A DNA stretch of 64,000 nt from Cololabis saira (lineage: Eukaryota > Chordata > Actinopteri > Beloniformes > Belonidae). Both the position numbers and the translations under genes were made by a program. The notes below the pieces were generated by a model that saw nothing but the letters and a program-made list of their open reading frames with translations, did no database searches and was not told the DNA's origin. Shown one piece after another: positions 53,581 to 64,000 of this stretch (positions are counted from its first letter, which is position 1; each line of letters opens with the position of its first letter). Location: contig NC_084601.1 of NCBI RefSeq assembly GCF_033807715.1, positions 18,654,690-18,718,689 of the forward strand. The letters run 5' to 3'.

Positions 53581-55494
53581 AACATGCCGAATATGTTTGA
53601 AGGGAATTTTTGAAGCAGTATGAAATCAGTGTAAGTAAAAGTACAGTTTCATACTGAGGATACTGCATTTTCCACAGTTTTCAACTGTTCCTTGAATGTA
53701 TACTAACACACCAAAGGTCCCACAGAAGGAAACTAATGTTTCCTACTTCAAAGACTTTCATTGGAAACAACTTATTATAAACCACCAGCTATCATTACAG
53801 ATAATGAGAAAAGGCAGCATACAAAAAGTGCAGATACTTGTCATACATCAAACCTATCTAAACCTTCACTTTTTAATTAATTTGTATTTTTGCAGAAATC
53901 GTGTCCACTGGATCTTCTTTGTAATCTTTCTACTTGCAGCACTTCTTCTGTAGGAATTTATAGAGGGCGAAAAAGGGGATAGACAAACAGGGAATCCCAG
54001 CCAAGATGAAGATGATGATGTTGATCCAGGAGGGGAAGGAACGCTCTTGCAGGGTGGGAAATGTTTCCTAAGGAGAGTCAAGACAAATCTTTGATTTCAT
54101 GCTGAACATAAAATAAAATTAAAACTGTGGTAAAACCTTTGAAGCCTTGTTTTCAAAAAAGCTATCAGGATGATGGCCACACTTACCGCCTCTGGGTCCC
54201 AGACCAAATAGGTGGGTATCTTGGTGACTTGAGTAACAAGGTAGAAAATCAAAATGACGATCATAATGAGTGGACTAACCACTCTCCACGTCACCTGCCA
54301 GAATATATTGGGCTTGTGGCCAATCATAAAAACGAGGTCCTCGTTAAACCTGTTTTGGAACAATAAGAAGGTGGAATAATGTAGCTGAGTGTGTAAAAAA
54401 CATCCATAAAAGATTACTTGTAGTCTATTAGTTACAGAACATAAAGCAGCATATGTAGCTCTTAGGGCAGGCTCAAGCGATGTTTGCCACAGTAGACTCC
54501 AGCTTACCACTTTAGTCTGAGCCAACTCTGAGTCCCAAATTATGAAATGAATAAAATGTGGCCTCTATTGTTTGTTTTACAGATTTGATCAGTCATATTT
54601 AACTTCTTCACTACCACCATCAACCTTATGAGGGATACTTTGGTTTATATTTTCCGTGGTCCTCACATTGTGTTTTCACCACAAAAGAAAAAAAATGAAA
54701 AAAGTAGCAGCTCATGTGCATTTTTTTCCTTATGATTGTAACATTGTAACAAATTGTTTTTGCTTCAAGGTTTTTTCCATTTGGTCTGAACTGCTGTGAG
54801 CGCGATTGAATATCAGACCTGGTCAGAACTGGTTTTATTTGACATACAGAAGGTCTGGTTAAGTTGCATTAGTCAGGCTATTGTAATTATAATAAAATTC
54901 TGGTGCCAATGACGATTCCCCCAATTCACATGGAGAACTCACAATGTAAGGATGTTGAAATGTAGCATTTGTCCCCTTTCTACACGTTTCAACCAAAAAA
55001 AGATCTAACCAAGAGCTAACCAATAGGTCCCTGAACGTAGTGCAAATATGAGTCCAAGAAGACAACAAACTACACAGGTCAGAACTAAAAAGAAAACAAA
55101 AACAAGCTGTTAGGCTCATATTTCTAGACACCATACAGTATGTTTTAATTCAATAATGAGTAACAACATTACCACAGAAGACCTCTTTGGGCCAAGATCT
55201 GGGCAGGACATTAAGATCTTGCAAAGGAACCACCACCCCCTCGATGTTTCCAAACATAGTTGACAGGCCAAGACAGAAGAGCATGACGAAGAAGAGAACA
55301 GACCAGAGAGGGGAAAAAGGCATCTTGATGATGGCTTCTGTGAAGACGATGAAGGCCAGACCGGTCCCCTCAACACCCTGAAGAAATACAGCAAATATGC
55401 TTCAGGGTGATATGTCAGGATCTAATGTAACATTATTTTTGTGAAACCTAAGTTATACAGTTTTCTATGAAATAGAAGCAAATGAATAGACAAT

Positions 55495-58331
55495 AATCAC
55501 AAAAGCCATTCATGAGGAGGAAGAGAACAAGGACCGTTATGTCGCCCGGATCGGCGTCACCGGGGCCCCTCCCTGGAGCCAGGCCTGGGGTTGGGGCTCG
55601 TAGGCGAGCGCCTGGTGGCCGGATTTTTGCCCGTGGGACCCGGCCGGGCTCAGCCCGAAACGGCGACGTGGCCCCGCCTTCCCGTAGGCCCACCACCCAC
55701 AGGAAGGTCCATGAGAAGCTGGTGCCAAGTGGACTGGGTAGCAGTCGTGGCGGGGTGCCTCGACAACCCAATCCCTGGACTAAAACCCTCACAGTGGGGA
55801 CATGGAATGTCACCTCGCTGGGGGGGAAGGAGCCCGAGCTTGTGCATGAGGTTGAGAGATACCGGCTAGAGATAGTCGGGCTCACATCCACATAGCTTGG
55901 GCTCTGGAACCCAGCTCCTTGAAAGGGGCTGGACCCTCCACTACTCTGGAGTGCCCAGGGTGAAAGGCGGCAGGCTGGTGTGGGCTTGTTTATAGCCCCT
56001 CAGTTCAGTTGCCATGTGTTGGAGTTTATCCCAGTGAACGAGAGGGTCGCTTCCCTGCGCCTTCGGGTCGGGAAAAGGTCTCTCACCGTTGTTTGTGCCT
56101 ACGAGCCGAACGGCGGTGCGGAGTACCCGGCCTTCTTGGAGTCCCTGGGAGGGGTACTTGATGGTGCTCCAACTGGGCTCTCCATTGTTCTACTGGGGGA
56201 CTTCAACGCTCACGTGGGCAATGACAGTGATACCCGGAGAGGCGTGATTGGGAGGATCGGCCTCCCCGATCTGAACCCGAGCGGGGTTTTGTTGTTGGAC
56301 TTCTGTACTAGTCACAGTTTGTCCATAACGAACACCATGTTCGAGCATAAGGGTGTCCATCAGTGCACGTGGCACCAGGACACCCTAGGTCGGAGGTCAA
56401 TGATCGACTTTGTTGTCGTTTCATCTGACCTTCGGCCGCATGTCTTGAACACTCGGGTGAAGACAGGGGTGAGCTGTCAACTGATCGCCACTTGGTGGTG
56501 AGTTAGATGCACTGGCAGGGGAGGAGGATGGACAGACCGGGCAGACCCAAACGGATTGTGTGGGTCTGTTGGGAATGTCTGGCTGAGCCCTCTGTCAGGG
56601 ACATCTTCAACTCCCACCTCCGAGAGAGCTTCTCTCAGATCCCGGAGGAGGCGGGGGACATCGAGTCCGAGTGGACCATTTTCTCTGCCTCCATTGTCGA
56701 AGCGGCGACTCGAAGTTGTGGACGCAAGGTCTCCGGTACCTGTTGTGGCGGCAATCCTAGAACCCGGTGGTGGACCCCGGAAGTAAAGGATGGCGTCAGA
56801 CTGAAGAAGGAGTCCTACCAGACTATGTTGGCCTGTGGGACTCCTGACGCAGTAGATGGGTACCGGCAGGCCAATCAGGCCGTGGCTCGGGCAGTCCTGG
56901 AGGCAAAAACTCGGGTCTGGGAGGAGTTCAGGGAGGCCATGGAAAAAGACTTTCGGTCGGCCTTGAGGAAGTTCTGGCAGACCGTTCGGCGCCTCAGAAG
57001 GGGGAAGCAGTACTCTGCCGGCACCGTTTACGGTGCGGGTGGGGAGCTGTTGACTGACCGACTGACATGCCTTCCACTGAGGAAGCAGAGAGTGTGGACT
57101 CGGGGACGTGCTCATCCATCACCCAAGCCGAGGTCACTGAGGTACCTCAAGAGTACCTCAAGTCTCTGGATGTCGTAGGGCTGTCTTGGTTGACACGCCT
57201 CTGTGACATTGCATGGAGGAAGGGGACAGTGCCGCTGGAGTGGCAAACCGGGGTGGTGGTCCCTCTTTTTAAAAAGGGGGGCCGGAGAGTGTGCTCCAAC
57301 TATAGGGGGATCACACTTCTCAGCCTCCCTGGGATAGTTGAACCTCGGATTCAGGAGGAACAATGCGGTTTTCGTCCCGGTCGCGGAACACTGGACCAGC
57401 TCTACACCCTCCACAGGGTGCTCGAGGGTTCATGGGAGTTTGCCCAACCAGTCTACATGTGCTTTGTGGATCTGGAGAAAGCATTTGACCATGTGCCTCG
57501 TGCCATTCTGTGGGGGGTGCTGAGTGAGTATGGAGTCCGGGGCCCTCTACTAAGGGCTGTCCGGTCTCTGTATGATCGAAGTCTGGTTCGCATTGCTGGC
57601 AGTAGGTCAGACTTGTTCCCAGTGCATGTTGGACACCGGCAGGGCTGCCCTTTGTCACCGGTCCTGTTCATAATTTTTATGTGCCTTCTCCGGGTGGGTG
57701 GAGAAGTCCTGCCTCAGGGGGAGGAGTTCAAGTATCTCGGGGTCTTGTTCACGAGTGGGGGAACAATGGAGCGTGAGATTGACAGACGGATCGGTGCAGT
57801 GTCCGCAGTTATGCAGTCGATGTACCGGACCGTCAAAGCTCTCGATTTACCGGTCAATCTACGCACCTACCCTCACCTATGGTCATGAACTTTGGGTAGT
57901 GACCGAAAGGACAAGATCGCGGATAAGAGCGGCCGAGATGAGTTTCCTCCGCAGGGTGGCTAGACGCTCCCTTAGAGATAGGGTGAGGAGTTCAGTCACC
58001 AGGGAGGAGCTCAGAGTCAAGCCGCTGCTCCTTCACATTGAGAGGAGTCAGCTGAGGTGGCTTGGGCATCTGTATCGGATGCCTCCTGGACGCCTCCCTA
58101 GGGAGGTGTTCCAGGCATGTCCCTCCGGGAGGAGACTCCGGGGAAGACCCAGGACACGCTGGAGAGACTATGTCTCTCGGCTGGCCTGGGAACGTCTCGG
58201 ACTCTCCCCGGAAGAGCTGAAGGAAGTGTCTGGGGTGAAGGAAGTCTGGGCATCTCTGTTGAGACTGCTGTCCCCGCGACCCGCCTCTGGATAAGCGGCG
58301 GAAAATGGATAGATGGATGGATGGATGGATG
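55495..58331 (+). mobile_element. Rex3 LINE copy C (in slc6a19-like B intron 8)
   Basis: 2.84 kb, bounded by an 11-bp target-site duplication GAATAGACAAT (55484-55494, 58332-58342). The longest Rex3 here: 5' leader, endonuclease ([12 protein letters not shown] near 55800, GDFNAHVGN near 56200, [16 protein letters not shown] near 56400) and RT ([13 protein letters not shown] near 57380, FVDLEKAFDHVPRA near 57470, [11 protein letters not shown] near 57640). A deletion near 57680 then removes the FADD catalytic block and rejoins at EEFKYLGVLF. Other frameshifts occur (near 56490, 57060, 57830). It ends in a short (GGAT)n tail and is antisense to the host gene. Inactive. Confidence 0.92.
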
Positions 58332-60855
58332 GAATAGACAATGACAGTATGTATCTACTGACCTCACTAAGGAAAGTTTGCATGTCACATCTTTGTAGAT
58401 CCAATCCTGGGATGATGTCTGGACTTGTCTGGTTGAGCTGGGCCAGAATCGTGTCGTAATTGTCTTGTGTGATGTGGTTTTCAGGGAAATCAAAAGTATT
58501 CATCAATTTCAAAAAGTTGCTGTCAGAATAAAAACGAAGAGGGGACATTGGAATGAGTTTGGTTTTACTTAACTAAACCATGCTCACTGCACTTGGGTGT
58601 TGAGTGTTTTTAGGAAAAGTAGGAAATTTGAAACTCACTTTGCGTAGCAGTCGTCATATTTTTCTGTTGCTCTAAAGCCAATTATAGAGTAGATGACTGT
58701 TGCAGAGTATACTGAGGTGCATCCATTGATGATGGAGATGAGGAGTGCGTCCTGCTCACAGTTGTTGCTGCGAGAACATTTTATGAGGAAGTTGTGTGAG
58801 AGAGTTGCTCAATAGTGGGCTCCTCTGTGATCATGAAACTGAGACATCGTACTCACTGAACAGAGTTGTAGCTGGAGAAGGAGATGAGACCACCAAAAGC
58901 AACAGAAAAAGAGTAGAAAACCTGAGCCCCTGCATCCAACCATGTTCCTGGATTCATTAACTCGTTTACCTAAAAAAAGAAAAAAGAATAGGTCAAAGAT
59001 TTTCCAAATAAAATCCTAAAGAAAATTGGGCTGAATAAAAACATGCTCTCATTTTCATTGCCCACCAGGATTTTGTATAATACTAGTGTATGAGTGTGAT
59101 ATATTTCATCAGATCAAAAGTATTTAACGCCACAATAGTTTATAGGCATTTGTACAAATAATTACTTTTGATAGTGTTCACTGTCTAGTGATGAAGGTTG
59201 ATGACAGACACATTAATACATTTCTTATCTTTGCTCACGTGTGCCAGATATTGTTTTTCTGCACATTTTATGACACTGTGTATACAGACAGATTTTGCAA
59301 AGTGTTTCCAAAAACACTCCTTTTTAGCGTTTGATAAGTTAGATAGAGTTAGATAGTCATAATCATCTGTAAAATAAAAAGTTATGATGTCAATGTCAGT
59401 TTTTATTTTGGTTTTCTGCTTTCATATGAAAATATAAATCTAAATAAATATTTGCAATCACATAATATTTTCGTCACTGCCAGAAGCCCATATATTTTTT
59501 TTTACACTGCTCTCAAATTCTTCTATGGCATGATTGAATAAGAAGCAAATTTGTGTTAGCATTTTTGTTAGCACATGTCAAAACATGCTTACACCAGGTG
59601 TGAAGAGGAACTTAATTCCAGCTAAAGAGCCTTTAAGAGTGAGTCCCCGGATGAGGAAGATGGTGAGGACCACATACGGCAGAGTGGAGGTGACATACAC
59701 AGCCTGAGAAATGAAAGACAGGGGCTTTATCCAGAGGTCACCGACAGAGCACTGCATCTAGCCAAACAGGAATCCCTGCAATATCAGATTCCTCAAATAC
59801 AATGTGATTTTCAGACCTTGCCAGTTGTTTCGATGCCTCGAATGCAGCAGACACACAGCAGAGCCCAGGCTAGATTTGACGACCTGAGGACCAGATTATT
59901 TTCTTCTTATTCTTTTTCTTACATAAAAGTAACATATGGCATCTCTTTTTTTCTTTACAAGACTCAACCTCAAACAGAGCATCGGCTAAATCAACCTGTT
60001 CTGCACTTGAGGCCTTTCAGTGACATGTTATCATGATATCGTTATCATGATAGATGGTGCCGTACCTGTGCCGTTAGCATTGAGAGGACATTGGCTCCAG
60101 GGCAGAGGATCTTGAAAGGAGTTAAAGAGAAACCACATGATCCAGGCCATGATCGTATTGTAGTACATGCTCACCAAACCGGAGACACACATGGATGCAA
60201 TACCTACAAAAAGAAAAAAAAAACATTTGTGACATTTGTAAAGAGCAAAAAGGGCACATAGGACTAATGGAGAAATTAATTAGCTGGCATGTACTAAATG
60301 AAAACAGAAAACATTTATTAAACGAATCAGCATTAAAAAGATTTTTTTTTGAAAGAAAAAAAATCAGTACTTGTTGCCACCAAAAAGATAAGTCCTTAAA
60401 ACTGATAGCCAGACGGCTCTGCATTAATGCTGGTCTAAAAGATGGAGCCACACCTCCCGAAAAACAAATTCATCGAAAGTGCACCACCTGCATCCATTCA
60501 TTGTTTCTTAAAACAACCAAAATATAATTACCTTTCTAGGATTTATGAAGTAATCAGTTCAATTCAGTTCAAAAATATCTGCACAAAATGTTTGTGTCAG
60601 AACCAGACCACCATCGTCTTATCATACTTGCTGTTCATATCAACCACATGTGCAGGGTTGTGTAATTACACACCAACTCCGGTCAGGTGAGGATTAATCG
60701 ATCTCCAAACACCCACGCTGCCCTTCCTCCGACGCTGGCCAATGGCAAACTCGATGTGCAGCAGCGGGATTCCCTCCAGAACCAGCAGAATGAGGAACGG
60801 GATCATGAAGGCGCCTGAAAGTGCATCATTCACATTTGTAATGAGTTATTAGTGG

Positions 60856-60925
60856 GTGTGGCAGGGTGGAGAGGTGGATGGGACACAGGTGCGCGTGTCC
60901 CATCAACCTCTCCACCCTGCCACAC
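60856..60925. repeat. Near-perfect 31-bp-arm hairpin in intron 1
   Basis: Arms 60856-60886 and 60895-60925 are complementary at 30 of 31 positions with an 8-nt loop (AGGTGCGC). The arms begin GTGTGGCAGGGTGGAGAGG. Transcribed with the minus-strand host gene it would form a strong 70-nt stem-loop. No microRNA family was recognised; it could equally be a minimal palindromic transposon or a small duplication-inversion. Confidence 0.9.
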
Positions 60926-62169
60926 AGGGCTATAATTCATAATGTTTAGTTCAATATAATTTCCATAAATATGATTGTAAAAACAAGAACAATGGAAATG
61001 ATTACATAGCTGTTACAGAAGAAGAATGAAATATTCAGTTTTTTCACAACATGCAAGTTTCAGCACAGGAAACATGATTAAACATTGCTGCTTCAGTACA
61101 CAGAAGCTACAAGTTAATGCAAAAACATCAAACTGCCTCACTGGTATAGAGATTTCTAAATATTTTTTAGTTTAGATCACCCAGTCTCTTGATCAAAAAT
61201 ATATTGCATCAAAATCTGTAAAATTGTTGACTTCTTGGTTCCAAAATTTTTGCATGCCAACGTCTGCCATTTACAGCTATGACATGATAATGTTTTGCAT
61301 TAAGAAAGAAATACTCAGGTCAGTTCAGTTAACATACTCAAATATTGTCAAGGCTTCAGGGATTACACTTTTGATGATACTTTTCGCAGCTTTTGACATG
61401 AAACCGTTGCGCATATGTCAGTGCAGAAATATTAAAGTTAAAATGTGCTTCTACAGAGGCAGGAGAGGATGGAGCCGAGTTTCAGAAAACTTCACTGTGC
61501 AGAGAGTTTGCAGTTTTTCTACTTGCCTATAAGTCTCAGTTTGTTGGAGTTGGGAATACATACATTGATGATTCACATTACACATTAAAAGTACATGGTT
61601 AGAGCTGTTAGTTAAAACACACATTTAAGCTTAAATATTAATAGGTATATAACTTGAAACAAGTTGGCATCACACTGTAACAATGCTGCACTGTACACAC
61701 TCACCAACTAATTGTACCATCTTCATACCATCTTTGTACCATCTTAATATCTGTGTCTATACTTTTATGACATTTTGGACATGTAAGCAAGCGTTTCTTG
61801 ACAACAAGATTAAAGTTGTCCCTCTAAAACTTTCCATACACGAGGACTTTTCCAAAACCCAGATCGTCTTATTATTATCATTTTAAAAAACTACTTTTTA
61901 CTACTACTAACTTAGTTTCTAATCAAGAAATGTAATTTCTTCATTTCCAGTCTCAGTCGGCCCTGCTTACCTCCTCCATGGCTTTGAGACAGGTACGGGA
62001 ACCTCCAGACGTTACCGAGTCCCACACAGAAACCCACACAGGTGAGCAGATACTGGGCTTTGTTGTCCCACTGCGGTCTGTCACCTGCCTCCTCTGTCTC
62101 CATCCTCTCCAGTTCTTTGTGAGATGGAATCCTGTCATCCAACCTCGGGTTTGGCAACTTCAGCTTCAT

Positions 62170-64000
62170 GGTGGCTTCTTGTAATCTTCACTTTACAGTG
62201 TATTTTAAATTGTAGCTGCTCAGTCTTCAAGTGGCTGTGTCTTTTCTTAAACAATCTCCTCTGTGTCTCTCTGTCGACTGCCTGTTTCTCAGTGCTCTAC
62301 CCCTTCTGTGCGCCCAGGTGACCTGTGGTACCAAAAAGGCAGTTATCAGAATCGAAATACTTTCTGCATTGTATTATAAAAAGGTCCAGCCTCCTAGATA
62401 ATGGTTAATACATCACTGGAGATGCTGTCATCTACCCTTTTCCCCGATCAGAGTTTGTTTTTATGAGTCTGTGAATAATGTGATGCTGGAGAATCTGACA
62501 GAAAAGAAGATTTTTTTTCATTATTTATTTTGGAAGCCAAAACATGTTATCACACCACTTTATTAGCTTTTTAAGTACAACAATCCATTATAAAGCTTAA
62601 ACCTTAACCCATTGAAAAAGCAAGTTTGCTTCCTTTTTTTTTACAGACAACCACACAATTAAGATGCTTCAGAAATATCATGAATATCATGATTTATATG
62701 ATCTATGAGAATAATAAACCTTATCAGTGTCCTCTTCAGATGGAATGATTAACCAGGGACAGACTGGTGTCGGCATTTACAGAAACTGTGGAATTGCCTT
62801 GTCACTCTAAAGCTGTCATTCCCAAGGCTATTGTCAGAACGCCTATAATGTCTACAAGTACATGTGCAACAAGCTCTTACCACTGCTATATATGTGAAGG
62901 CATAGTTTATTAATATATACAGTATAGACTCATTACTGGACAGGTCTCCGATTTATAAAGACAGACATACACGCTCACACACATTCCTAGTGGCAATTTA
63001 GAATAATCAGTCAGCATGCATGATTTTGCTCTGTGGAAGGAAGCTGGAGCACCTTGAGAAAACCCACACAAGCACTAGGGAAAAGGCAAACTCACACAGA
63101 AAGACTCCCGCTGTGACCCGGGAGTTGAATCAGGAACCTTCGCTATGTCATCACTAAGCCACTGTGATGCTCGCAAGTTACAGTAGTTCTTACAACAATA
63201 AAACCATGAAATTAAGTACTCAGACCAGTTTTTTGCATACAAATGTGAGACTCTTTTTTTCTCCTTTGTCCCAGTGACACTGACTAATGTTGAAGCTGCA
63301 AGAACATGTGTGTGCCTGTAAATGCAGTGCAATGATGCAATGAAAAAGCCCTGGCAGTAAGTATAGATATAATTCAGCAGGTGGGAATTACGCTCAACTG
63401 GAAATGGACTCTTAAGTTTAAAATTCGGAGAAACCTTTCCTCAGAATCCAAAATGGCAGGTGTCTGCATCAGCAATCTGAACACTCAGTTTATTGTCTTA
63501 TTTTAGAGACATCAAATCACACAAAACTGCTTTGCTTCACATTGTTTTGTTTTCTGAAAAAGGTCACACTCCTTACCATCTATTGGGTTCATTTAGCAAG
63601 TGGCAAACATAAGTGATAATATTGTACTTGTCTTTTTAAATTGAATGAAGTTCTTTCACTTATTTGTAACTGTTATTGTTATTATTGCACAGCCCTAGTT
63701 ACTCTTTAGGTTCCCTTCAAATGTGTAAATCTGCTGTTTTAGTAATGTTATGTTGCCAACTTGTGTATCAATTCTATTCAGGTAGACACAAGCGACTAAT
63801 TGCGTTTTTAAAGTAAAATGCCCTGGAGACAGGCATTTTCTTCAGGCATTATTTTCACTGATCACACTTCTCATTAAAACTGGTTGTTATATTGTTAGGA
63901 TGTCTTTTCAGTGGTAGACCTATAGACGTGTCTTAGAAAACATTAATCATTTATAAATGCACAGATTCTAGTATGGCCCAGTGGACACTCTGTAAACCTT
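62170..64000. other. Upstream region of slc6a19-like copy B
   Basis: No coding exon, tandem repeat or clear transposon terminus seen. 63030-63140 resembles a short fish repeat (CTTGAGAAAACCCACACAAG, then GACCCGGGAGTTGAATCAGG). The promoter of copy B should lie here but cannot be pinpointed. Confidence 0.4.

Larger units (their letters stand above)
53930..62169 (-). pseudogene. slc6a19-like copy B, exons 4 and 10 truncated
   Basis: Ten exons are normal in length and phase: 61971-62169, 60674-60814, 60066-60203, 59593-59703, 58857-58969, 58639-58767, 58363-58519, 55173-55377, 54187-54349, 53930-54067. The start [20 protein letters not shown] and [15 protein letters not shown] make it SLC6A19-type. 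Exon 4 keeps only its last 53 nt in frame (59817-59869, acceptor CTAG), losing 129 nt that encode loop 2 (DYFWYR region) and half of TM4. Exon 10 keeps 75 nt (55010-55084), ending after YWLAL; the rest (the family's AGSIPLL region and following helix) is not in the intron. Read-through meets TAG at once, and splicing at GTTAGA shifts the frame. A weakly spliced or rearranged gene, or an assembly error, are the alternatives. Intron 8 contains Rex3 copy C. FPYLSQ replaces the usual FPYLCQ. Confidence 0.75.

Noticed and set aside
53866..54081. Alternative C-terminus for slc6a19-like copy B in another frame
   Set aside because: The frame in phase with exon 11 gives the family C-terminus and stops at 53930; the other frame is a shadow.

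Overview
This window is vertebrate nuclear DNA, almost certainly from a ray-finned (teleost) fish. The evidence is compact multi-exon SLC6 genes, Rex3 and L2 LINEs, tRNA-derived SINEs, many hAT-, Tc1- and TTAA-type DNA transposons, and abundant microsatellites. The species cannot be told from the sequence. There are no bacterial-style operons, CRISPR arrays or phage genes.

The host content is four SLC6-family neutral amino acid transporter genes in tandem, all on the minus strand and all on one 12-exon plan with intron phases 1,1,1,0,0,2,2,0,1,2,0. From low to high coordinate they are slc6a18 copy A (1563-8454), slc6a18 copy B (15954-28497), slc6a19 copy A (37802-46554) and slc6a19-like copy B (53930-62169). 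I traced each exon by hand. Both slc6a18 copies read through as 618 codons and slc6a19 copy A as 615 codons, with consensus splice sites. slc6a19-like copy B has ten exons of exactly the expected length, but exon 4 has lost its 5' 129 nt and exon 10 its 3' half, so it looks like a decaying gene or an assembly error. SLC6A18 and SLC6A19 are neighbours in mammals too (human 5p15.33), so the cluster is ancestral and was expanded here by local duplication. By family knowledge these are apical Na+-coupled transporters for neutral amino acids in gut and kidney.

The two slc6a18 genes lie in a segmental duplication (about 1132-11520 and 15515-30660). The units now differ mainly by mobile elements that arrived afterwards: a three-level nest in intron 7 of copy A; in copy B a SINE in intron 5, a Rex3 in intron 2, and a large hAT/L1/Gypsy composite in intron 1. 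Between the units lies a tandem array of a large interspersed repeat (11552-14545).

The rest is a catalogue of nested transposons, many with readable target-site duplications (TSDs): three Rex3 copies, two L2 copies, an L1-clade fragment with a Gypsy element primed by tRNA-Trp inside it, four to five hAT-like elements with 8-bp TSDs, two Tc1/mariner-like elements with complementary deletions, and a Harbinger-like element inside an older LINE. The same foldback repeat sits at the left edge of the window and at 49.6-50.2 kb in opposite orientation. I found no convincing new biochemical system. The most useful observations are the transporter cluster history, the damaged slc6a19 copy, a TM1 substitution in slc6a18 copy B, a 31-bp-arm intronic hairpin, and the nested or foldback repeat structures.
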